Assembly (NCBI RefSeq): GCF_009727055.1
Contig: NC_052350.1
Span: forward strand, 20,434,365 to 20,498,364
DNA length: 64,000 bases
Direction: 5' to 3'
Source of the DNA: Benincasa hispida
Lineage: Eukaryota > Streptophyta > Magnoliopsida > Cucurbitales > Cucurbitaceae
A program made the translations under genes and the position numbers. Below are positions 55,701 through 64,000 of this stretch, piece by piece (the stretch's first letter is position 1; the number at the start of each line of letters is the position of its first letter). The notes under the pieces are model-generated. The model saw nothing but the letters and a program-made list of their open reading frames with translations, was not told the origin of the DNA and searched no databases.

Positions 55701-58141
55701 AGCACTGCAGCATCCAAGACAAGATGTACAAATGAATCGGAATATGGAAAATATGTCTTTGCAGAAGATTAGATGTCAACTACTCATCACAAGAGAAGTT
55801 CAGATATCTAACCAGTGAAAAGGCCATAAGTCACCGATGAGAGGACTGAAAAGACATTCCCCAGAAGTGCATGATTCTCATTTCTGAAGACAGTTGTACT
55901 CATTTACTTTATCAAGATTAAAACCAGAATTTGATAAAAAAACAAAAAAGTCTACGATGTCACTATTAATTTTAGAATGTGTCCTGCAAGAATGGTCTTA
56001 ATAATTCACCAGTAGAGGAGAACTGGCATACCCATGCGCATTCTTCTGCAATTCATCTGCAGCTGAAGTCTTCCCAAATGTTGTCATCGCAACACCAGCC
56101 ATGCTAACAACAACAGAGACAACTTTTATTATATTTATTGTGTCTTCACCCAGCAATGCACCAATCAAAAGAGTGAACAGCCCTGAAGTGGAGGATAGCA
56201 ATGTGGTACTCGCAACACTGGTTCGTGCAAGTGCAGCATTTGTTAAGTACTGCATATATCACAACAAATTTTCAATGGCTTAAGTCATGGTCCGGCCTTA
56301 TATTGAACAAATGCCTCATTTTCCATGTACGCTTCATTTATTATACTGTCTTTTGAAAATCAATATAATAAGACAATAACATAAAGTTATGCTACTTAGT
56401 TCTATTGAGATCCACCCTAAAATATTTATGGCTCTAGTTTACTTGGTACTTCATCAAGCTCTATCAGTATTCCGATAATCAAAATCTTTACAAAGAAATA
56501 ACAGTTCATTCTAACACGTTAGGGGCCTTTCTGTGATTTGAAATTATTTATAAATGACATTGAGTTTGTTTCTAAGATCTCTTCCTCTCTCAATGTTTTC
56601 TTTCTTTCCTCCTCCTACCGATTGATTATATATATTTTTTAACAAAAATAAAACATACGAAGTTAAATCCCAATGAACTAAAATGACACATGATGATGCA
56701 CTTCATCTTTTAATACAGAAAAATATCCATAATATTGCAATATCTTCTCATCTCACTGCTTATGAGTTTAATTTATCAACAAAGTGCCTAAGTATAACAT
56801 AACTAGAGCCACTAAATAATCTACTTTTTAGTTTTACAGTATGACAACAATGACCTGGGGTTACTGCAGTTATATAGTCTCCCGAAACCATAATTTGATA
56901 AGAAAGAACTTTGAAGACAGAGAAACTAGTATCTTATAGATCAAGAATAAAAAAGTATCATATACGTCAGATCTGACTCTCCAAGGAAATGTGTTAGCCA
57001 ATGAGAACTAACTTTAGAAACTAGAAATCATGAGATCAGTATCTCACCTCTGTTAAAAACCAGATTGGAGCAACGCAAAAGCCAAAAGCAGCAACTTCTT
57101 TTGCAGTGAACATGCGGTCCTTTTTCAATGTGTTTTCTTTACCTATATGTACAGCCACCAATGGTGTTCCCTCGTCCTTACTATATACGTCTATGGTACA
57201 ATTTTTACAACTTAACTGTCCTTGATGTTCTAATTCAGAAGCAAGATTCACTTCATTTTTCTGCAATTCTATGGAGGATTCGTCAACCACACTGGGATTA
57301 TCACAACTTTTAGAATTGTAGCGGTACAAAAAACTTAGTAACCAGTCTTTAAGCAATGCTATTGGAAGATAAACTATCAAAAGTGATGTTGTAACATATG
57401 ATATTGCAAATGGTTGCTCATAATCTGCAAAAATACTCTGTCAAAGCATACTGGTCAGTTGCTGCATGAGTCAGATTGAGAATTCAAGTAATATACTGAA
57501 CACGCGGTAGATAACAATTCAACTGCATGTTGAAAAAAGAGTATACCACATCCATCAACCAGCTGTAATAAATTATAGGATAATTGCAATTGATAGCACT
57601 TTTAGGGCTAATAATTAAATGTATAACAACAAAGAATTGCAAGCTGATAGAGTCATATGAAGGATAGACTCTAGTGCTAATAGACTCCTATCAGCGATAT
57701 AGCCTATCACTGATAGACTCCGAGAGCTTAATCTAAATTTTGCTATATCTACTAATACTTTGGACTTGATTGCTACATTTGTAATTGCCCCTAAATTATA
57801 TACCAGGGATTCATTAGTCAAGAATGATTATAAACATGAGGCAAACAGAATAAAGAGGGAACATGAATCTCATTGTCTAAAAAAACTCTACCAGTGTAAA
57901 TCCAATCCATAGCTGATACTATTCATCTTCATTGCCTACCAGTTTTCAATTTTAATCAGATGGAAGAAGCTCGCTCAATGCAGAACATTTATCAAGAATA
58001 CAATTTTCAGGATAACGAATGGCAGTTCATGAAAAGGCAAGAAGAGAAACTTACCTGGGTAACTTCAGCAGAGGAAACCCACATGATCACCACACTGAGA
58101 ATAAGAAGCAACCCAAGCTTGTATCTCCAACACATTTTCAT
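52748..58141 (-). CDS. EamA/DMT-family membrane transporter (SLC35F5/THI74-like), copy B
   Basis: Eight coding exons on the minus strand: 58141-58055, 57437-57048, 56249-56032, 55883-55813, 55704-55606, 55089-54972, 54849-54714 and 52861-52748, at GT-AG introns, give 410 residues. The start is [20 protein letters not shown]; the second Met (58135) aligns with the start of copy A and may be the real one. Conserved segments in order: [157 protein letters not shown]. Exons 3, 4, 6 and 7 have the same lengths as in copy A (218, 71, 118, 136 nt), and all intron phases agree. A transporter of about ten membrane helices is expected; the substrate is unknown. The last intron (1852 bp) carries transposon sequence, against 116 bp in copy A. 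The reading frame is intact. Confidence 0.92.
53360..53738 (+). mobile_element. Cassandra-type solo LTR with 5S rRNA-like domain
   Basis: It begins TGTAATGCCCGAG and ends CTTGGGGCGTTATA, inverted ends except for one mismatch. It is bordered on both sides by GAATT (53355-53359 and 53739-53743), a perfect 5-bp target duplication. Positions about 53490-53600 follow a plant 5S rRNA gene: 'actccaaaattaagcgtgtt' matches the 5S box A region (aactccgaagttaagcgtgct) and 'gactgacctcct' matches the box C region (gggtgacctcct). LTRs carrying a 5S-like sequence define the Cassandra TRIM group. It lies in the last intron of transporter copy B, on the opposite strand. Confidence 0.85.
54211..54590. repeat. 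Fold-back MITE in the last intron of transporter copy B
   Basis: The ends TAGGCTAAATTATAAT and ATTTATAATTTAACCTA-like (54575-54590) are inverted copies. The arms repeat 'cccttgaactttc' and 'cctatactttcaaa' words in inverted order. Non-coding. Confidence 0.8.
57580..57800. repeat. TATCA/GATAG fold-back copy in intron 1 of transporter copy B
   Basis: Positions 57640-57720 hold 'gatagactctagtgctaata', 'cctatcagcgatatag' and 'cctatcactgatagactcc'. The flanks carry 'aattgcaattgatagc' and 'ttgctatat', wording shared with the copy at 49360-49530. Confidence 0.6.
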
Positions 58142-59150
58142 CACAATTGATTAATGAAAATCTTCTGCCTACAGAGCTATTTTTGCATCTAAATGCCTTC
58201 AATCCTTTTCCCCCTTTTTCCTTCAATAACTCGTGATCATGCCAGATTCTCCATTTATGGAAAACATCGACTTCTAACTACGTAAACATCAGTCGATTCA
58301 TCATGCAATCAGAAAATTGGAAAGATGATGCCAAATTAAATAAATGATTTGTGGGGCTCATACTTCTACAGAAACCACTAGTGCCCTTCTAAATGGAGAA
58401 ACTCTTTCTCCACTTTTGACCTAGTGCACCAGCTAGGTTCACCACAACATAACGATCTTTTGGCTTATTATTAAACCCAAATATGCCAAAAACTTCAGCA
58501 GAGAACACTATGCAGCTAGGCATAGACCCAGAACAATATTTTAGAAGAACAGAAACATATAGATTTGTATGTTCTAGATTGCTGGAAAAAAGCCACACTA
58601 ATGCTCCGTAAAGCAAATGAATATTACATCTAATCCGGACATACCACCATGGCATCATTCAATAGCTTGCACGACAGGTAAAACTAAACAGAAAAAGAGT
58701 CTCATGTTCTAATTCAAAGAGGAAACGTAAAGTAAAGTAGAGGCCAACAAATTAAAGGGACAAATCTCCAACCATGCGTTCGTGGGACCAGGAAACGGAA
58801 GGAATTTCAATAATTGGGTCAGAAGCATTAAAGCAGATCATACAATTGGTAAAGCATGAGCACTATAAAAAACGACTATAATGGAAATCTCATCAGTGTG
58901 TCTGTCTAATAAAGAAAAGTAAACCAAAAGCTAAAACCTCACTTATTTGCACGATGCAAGAACTCAAACGAAATTCAAGGAATTCCAGCTCAATCATAGC
59001 AATCGTAGGATAGATTTACAAAAAAACTAATGATAAAGAGATGAATAGAAAAGTAATAGAAAAGAAAAAGAAGAATAAAAAAAGGAAAATGGACAAAAAA
59101 GAAGATTGAGAGATTAGGAACACGACAAGACAAGAAAACAACAATGTCAT
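58142..59150. other. Upstream region of transporter copy B
   Basis: No coding region was recognised. It may be a 5' UTR intron and promoter of copy B. A purine-rich stretch lies at 59030-59110. Confidence 0.4.
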
Positions 59151-59600
59151 TGGAATTTGGAAGTGGAGGGCGCGCCATCCGGATTCAGGTGCGACAGGCC
59201 GGATTGTTGGACTGCAACTCAGGCATTTGGTCCGATCATGAGGCTTCATCGCATTTTTATATTCCAAGCACTAAACTGGTGAAATTACTTAGTTCTCCGA
59301 CTCATTACTTCTGAATCATTCTCTTCCCGCCATTTCAGGCACCGGTCCGATTCTCTTGAACCCCGAAGGATTCTGACCTCCGTCTTAGTTTCTCATTTCA
59401 GAAGCCGGAATTTGATCATTGCAAACGAAATGAAAGTGACTTGAAAAGTAACCGCAGGATTTGAACGTCTCCGGGCGGCGGTTGAAGTCGGCGATATTCC
59501 GAGCGGATCTTTGCCGTGGACTGTGAGTCCCTAACGGCTTCCTGAGGGGATTTTGTAGTACGAGCAAATTAGAATTAGCCCCAGGTTTGAAAATCAATTA
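59151..59600 (-). promoter_or_regulatory. Possible promoter and first non-coding exon of transporter copy B
   Basis: A GC-richer island with many CG dinucleotides (cggattcaggtgcgacaggc near 59180; ctccgggcggcggttgaag near 59470) stands out from the AT-rich surroundings about 1.0-1.4 kb before the copy B start codon. Plant 5' UTR exons and core promoters often look like this. No TATA box or splice site could be fixed, so the assignment is tentative. Confidence 0.3.
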
Positions 59601-59617
59601 TTTTTTGCTTCAACTTC

Positions 59618-59700
59618 ATTTGAAATTACTATTTTGACCCACGCGTTGTGATTCTAGCTTTGAAATTACTATTTTGACGCATGCGTCGTGATTCTAGCTC
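59618..59700. repeat. Tandem duplication of about 40 bp
   Basis: 'gaaattactattttgacccacgcgttgtg' is followed by 'gaaattactattttgacgcatgcgtcgtg'; each copy ends 'attctagct'. Confidence 0.8.
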
Positions 59701-59755
59701 TTACTCTCACATGATTCTCACTCTCACTCTTTCTATTATCCCTTCTCAATCGGGC

Positions 59756-59936
59756 TGTAAAAAATAAATTAAAATATTTACAAGATTTAATAAAATTTTA
59801 GAACTATCAATGATAGACGCTGATTCTATAAATGACATAGATAAAGAAGTTTATCAATGTCTATCAACATCTATCATTAATAATTTTAAAATTTTATTAT
59901 ATCTTTTAAATATTTTCAACAGTTTTACCATTTGAA
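59756..59936. repeat. TATCA/GATAG fold-back MITE
   Basis: The left arm 'aaatatttacaagatttaat' and right arm 'tatatcttttaaatattttc' are inverted. The centre holds 'ctatcaatgatagacgctg' and 'caatgtctatcaacatctat'. It is the most complete fold-back copy of this family in the window. Confidence 0.65.
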
Positions 59937-61253
59937 AAAATTTCTCTTCTCAATTTATATTTTTACGATCACAAATTTTCTTATTCTTGCTTCTCATTCC
60001 CTTTCCTTATTTAAAAAAAAAAAAAAAAATGCAGATGGAGCATGAATAAGAATCAATTAAAAAAAAGCTACAAATTGTAGAAGAATTGATGAATTGATTA
60101 GATTAGAAAAACTGCAAATTGAAGAGGAAGAATAAGCCCACCCAAAGATTTTTAAAATGTTGATTAGATTAGAAAAAAAAAGTTATGGATCAAAGAAGAA
60201 GGAAAAAGTTAAAAATGAGTCTTTTCAGTAATTTTGACGTAAGCAAAAGGCCATAAATCATTATTAGACATTCGTTATTTTCTTGGGATGAGGTAATTTT
60301 AGTTTTTTTAAACAAAGTGAATGAAGTGAGTTGAGATGAAAATTTGAAATATATCTCAATTTTAAGTTAAGTTTTCCTTTTACATTTTATTTGTGTCATC
60401 ATCGGTAGGTATTACTGAAGTGACCTTAATGTGCACGCATGTTCTTGCTACTATGGAACAAATTAAAGAGAAGAAAATAGAGTGAAAATTAACAAATTTA
60501 AACTCAAAGGAGCAAAAGAAGAAACGGGAAGAGTGAGAGCGAAAGAAAACGGAGGGAATGAGAAGCGAAAAAGCCTAAACTTAAAGGAGTGAGATCTAAC
60601 CCTCGTGTATAGTAGTCCGTTTTGGTAATTTCACGCTTATATGATGTAAGCAAATAAATAAAATGTGAGTGGTAAAAGAATTGGTCATATTCGATTTATG
60701 TTCAAATTTTGGATCATTCATACTAAAAAGATTCGATATAAGTTTTCTAATTCTAGCTAAAAATCTTACTATCTTAAAAAGTAATTTGGGGGAGATTTTT
60801 TTATTATTATTATTAATTTACCCCTTAAATCTTAAATTTACAAAACATGCTACTACTAATAGTTATAAAATTTTAAATTTTAAAACAAGAGTATGAAAAA
60901 AAAAATGGGACATTATTCTTGGGTTTAAAAAATAATACATAAATTGTACTTATAAAATTATTTAAAAATTTAAAAATTACAGAAGAAAATACAATAAATT
61001 AACATTAATAATTGTTTAATGCCCTTTCACATTCTCACATTATCTCTCTCCCTCTCTCACACTCACATTAGCACAACCAACCTATAGAAAGTAAAGTCAT
61101 GTTAATGAGCTAAGTTTACTTTGACATCTTCTATATATAACCTATACTTATGTAATTAGTATCTTCTTAATAAATGGGCAATATATACTTGGGAGGTCAA
61201 ATTGTTCCATCTCTTTATTCCTATAATATAATTTCTAAAATTATGAGTTTATT
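59937..61253. other. Intergenic, AT-rich
   Basis: No gene or clear repeat was recognised apart from a poly-A tract near 60013-60029. Confidence 0.45.
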
Positions 61254-62763
61254 TGTAACGACCCGACCCTCTAGGACTTAAGTTATGTTGTTACTAAATA
61301 TATGCATGCATGTAACTTAAAACGACATCATTTTATGGTGAAATAAATGCTAAATAAATAAGGTAAGTTCGAAAGTCCATTAAATTCAAATATTAAAAAC
61401 AAATAATGGGGTACCCATAAATCATAAATGATAATAACAAGTCTGAAAACAATTCTGAATAGTAAGTTTCAAACAGCAAAACTGAAAGTTGAAAAAAAAA
61501 AACATGAAAAGAAATTTAAATATCATGAGTGGAAGCATAAAACTGATCCCAGTGGCTCCATCACGAATTCCGCTTGTCAATCGCCGGTGCATCTCTATTT
61601 TTACCTAAAACAACAACATAAGAAAGGATGAATACAAAATACTCAGTAAGTAACCTCACTACTAGGGTCGGGCTAGGCATCTATGTCCTTTAGATGCCTA
61701 ACTCTGGCGGAACATAAAAACTGTTTTAGTCCTTATAGGACACATACATACATGAAAAACTAGTTTCTATCCTACCGTAATTAAGTATGCCCACTACCTC
61801 TGGTGAATCCCGAAGGAAACACAACCCCTGGTGAATCCTGAAGGAAACACAACCTCTGGTGAATCCCAAAGGAAACACAATATCTGGTGAATCCCGAAGG
61901 AAACACAATCTGGTGAATCCCGAAGGAAACATAATATCTAGTGGGCATCTAACTAATTAGTAAAGACACTATCACATTCTCAACATCACAATTATCACAA
62001 TATGGTTTTATAGCATACATATACGTCTCAACATCATGGCTATACAACATACATATACGTCTCAATATCCTCATATCAAATACAACCTCAGTGAATCAAG
62101 TATTATCTCTTACTAGCATGCAAGTATCTACATGCACAAATAAATCTTTCAGATTCTCATACAATAACATATATCAGCCATACTATACTATTCGTTTATC
62201 ATGCTATCGCTCTGTCCTGATATTCATCTATCATGCTAGCATATATCTAGTGCCTGGCCCGTATGCAGTTCCAATAGTAAGATTACTTACCTTGATTAAG
62301 ATATCGATCCAAGCGGTAGTCTTCAATAATAAATCTTTGAATTCAATTCCCCAACGAAGCCTGAGCAACAACCATCCTCAAGATTCCAATCTCCAAAATC
62401 TTCCTTCAGTCAGACCCTCCTTCCAACTTTTAATCCATTTCTCCCTTAAGATTTTCAATTCACAAAGAATTTAACTAACCCCCTTCCACAATGAAATTAA
62501 CTTTTGACATTAATTTCAAATTAAATTTGTGTGACATAACCCCCTTCCAAAATAAAATTAATTCTTGACATTAATTTCAAACTCAATTTGTTTGACATTA
62601 AAAACCCAATTTCCATAACTTCCCTCCAACCATTAAATTGAAACACCTCTTTCTTAGCAATTAAATCATAATAATTACATTTTGAATTTCTAAAATTCAA
62701 AAAATTCCCTCTAATACTAGAAAATATTGAAATTACATTAAGAACAAAATTTGGGGTGTTACA
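61254..62763. mobile_element. Solo LTR, TGTAAC...GTTACA, 1510 bp
   Basis: The left end is TGTAACGACCCGACC and the right end is TTGGGGTGTTACA, so the two ends are inverted (TGTAAC/GTTACA). The flanks are TTATT on the left and TTATC on the right, a 5-bp target duplication with one mismatch. TGTAACACCCC (minus strand at the right end) and TGTAACGACCC are both usual termini of plant Ty3/gypsy LTRs, so the orientation is left open. No primer-binding site, polypurine tract or coding sequence is present, which fits a solo LTR. It contains a short tandem array at 61798-61936. Confidence 0.75.
61798..61936. repeat. Tandem repeat, five units of 26-29 bp
   Basis: Five copies of 'tggtgaatcccgaaggaaac' start at 61801, 61829, 61858, 61884 and 61911. 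The open frames across it are repeats of this unit and not a gene. Confidence 0.95.
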
Positions 62764-63106
62764 TTATCTTTAATTATGCTTAATAGGAAAATTTCAAAGG
62801 TTTAGAATTCCATCTCTTACAACTATATATATATAGAACTCTATTTCAACATTATATTTACAAACATTCGAGTTTTCATTCTGGTTGAGGCTTGTTTATT
62901 TCTTTATTATTCATTGTCTTGCTTTGTTTTATGTCTTTTGTTGGATTATTTAATCAAAGCTTCATCTTGCTTTACCATTGTTGTAACATTAATCATTTGT
63001 AGTTTTTTTTTTTAAAAAAACATGAAGTTATGAAAAAAAAAAAAAAAAAAAAGAAACACGAGTTTGAACATGATATACTTCTAATTTAAGTTAATAGCAC
63101 TTATAC
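62764..63106. other. Intergenic
   Basis: AT-rich, with a T/A homopolymer junction at about 63006-63052. No gene is visible. Confidence 0.45.
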
Positions 63107-63109
63107 TTA

Positions 63110-63454
63110 GGAGCCATTTGGGGCAAGGATTATTCTAGAACTATAATAACGACCTCTTGCTACAGTAAATACTATTTCAAAACTCCCAAATAGCTACAAT
63201 CAACACTATTTCAAAACCCCCATTTGCTATAGTATTTACTATTTACTACAATTTTTACTATTTTACATTCATCAATTTTTTATTCTTTGCTATAGTGTTT
63301 ACTATTTCCTTCTCAAACTAAAATAGTTTACACCTCAAATACATATTATTATAACCCAAACTAAAATAATCTACACCCAAGCACAAACTATTATAACTCA
63401 ACTATAATAACCAAGGACTACAACAACCAAGGACTACAACAACCAAATCGGTCC
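63110..63454. mobile_element. Tourist/PIF-like MITE with TTA target duplication
   Basis: The terminal inverted repeats are GGAGCCATTTGG (63110-63121) and CCAAATCGGTCC (63443-63454). TTA lies on both sides (63107-63109 and 63455-63457), the target duplication of PIF/Harbinger-type elements. It is 345 bp long and non-coding, rich in 'actatttc' and 'caactataata' words. Confidence 0.65.
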
Positions 63455-63457
63455 TTA

Positions 63458-64000
63458 AAGGAGCAATTTATCTACTTACCCCGACATTAGGGAATGAGGG
63501 AATTCCTTCCTGTGAAGTTGTGTTCCCAACTCTCCAATCAGATAAATCCCCAAAATGGTAGGCATATTGAGTCAGTGAACTAGCCACTCTCACCCATTCA
63601 GATCAAAGGACCGTCTTCATAGGCAGGAGTTCATAACTCACAGGATTCAGGTCATGTCACCTATGGTCATCCTGGTGAAATGTAATTCTCTACTATTAAT
63701 GGTGTTATATAGTAAGACTATTCATTTCGTAGTCTGGTCTTATACAAATGTTTTAGTATAAAACATCCCCGCTCACATGTCTGGACATGAATGATCAGCA
63801 TTAGATCATTTATAGAACTTTACAACAATTGGAACATCTATAAAGTGAGTCGTATTCATAGTGTCATTAGGATAAGGTATCCAACCTTATCTATCTACTA
63901 TAGACCATTCAACTTATCACTTAAACATGATCCACTCTACATAAATGTTTAAGCTATAGAAGATAACCTTGAATGTTTGTTTACTAGTTTTGTTGGTTAA
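63458..64000 (-). mobile_element. Copia LTR, reverse orientation, running off the window
   Basis: The reverse complement matches the first half of the Copia LTRs at 13.7 and 26.0 kb: 'acttaaacatgatccactct' (63920), 'catccccgctcacatgt' (63760), 'aggatgaccatagg'-type wording (63665) and 'gttgtgttcccaactctcc' (63520). The LTR start should lie beyond the right end of the window. It adjoins the MITE. Confidence 0.8.

Noticed and set aside
61726..61932. Open frame with repeated PSGFT/FLRDSPD-type residues
   Set aside because: It is a translation of the 26-29-bp tandem repeat in the solo LTR, not a gene.

Overview
This window looks like nuclear DNA of a flowering plant. It is AT-rich, has GT-AG introns, a nuclear-type tRNA gene without an encoded CCA, and nested LTR retrotransposons, a CACTA transposon, MITEs, SINEs and a 5S-bearing (Cassandra-type) LTR. 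The repeat flavour (AT-rich fold-back elements built on TATCA/GATAG words, TGTAAC-ended LTRs) suggests a eudicot, probably a cucurbit. That family-level guess is inference from pattern familiarity and was not tested. Gene density is low: three intact protein genes and one tRNA gene in 64 kb.

Left part (1-11.3 kb). A Copia-like LTR remnant with an internal 414-bp duplication is followed by a sequencing-adapter remnant (2023-2060). Then come a four-exon gene for a small RING-H2 protein (3731-5790, +) and tRNA-Arg(UCG) (7012-7085, +). Next is a decayed third copy of the EamA-type transporter found later in the window (7795-11269, -), split by a Ty3/gypsy-like LTR fragment.

Transposon block (11.3-31.6 kb). 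In order: a short LTR with its primer-binding site, a minus-strand Copia pol remnant, a 1.9-kb Copia LTR, that element's leader, a DUF674 gene fragment, a left-truncated CACTA element (tnp2 and a second ORF on the minus strand, intact right end at 23328), the remaining Copia pol and its 3' LTR, a decayed minus-strand gypsy element, and a nested fold-back element. A second adapter remnant lies inside the 3' Copia LTR, next to a duplicated stretch. A 15-N gap sits at the matching poly-T of the 5' LTR.

Right part (31.6-64 kb). Two paralogous transporter genes of the drug/metabolite transporter (EamA, SLC35F5/THI74-like) family lie on the minus strand at 32244-35213 and 52748-58141. Both have eight coding exons with the same phases. 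Between and after them are another gypsy remnant (about 38.4-40.7 kb), minisatellites, fold-back MITEs and SINEs. A Cassandra-type solo LTR with a perfect 5-bp target duplication lies in the last intron of the second transporter. A 1.5-kb TGTAAC...GTTACA solo LTR, a TTA-flanked MITE and the edge of a reverse-oriented Copia LTR complete the window.

No operon-like or defence-like system is visible. The clearest biology is a duplicated transporter family (two intact genes, one pseudogene) in a transposon-rich region. The clearest technical point is uncleaned mate-pair junction adapter in the assembly.
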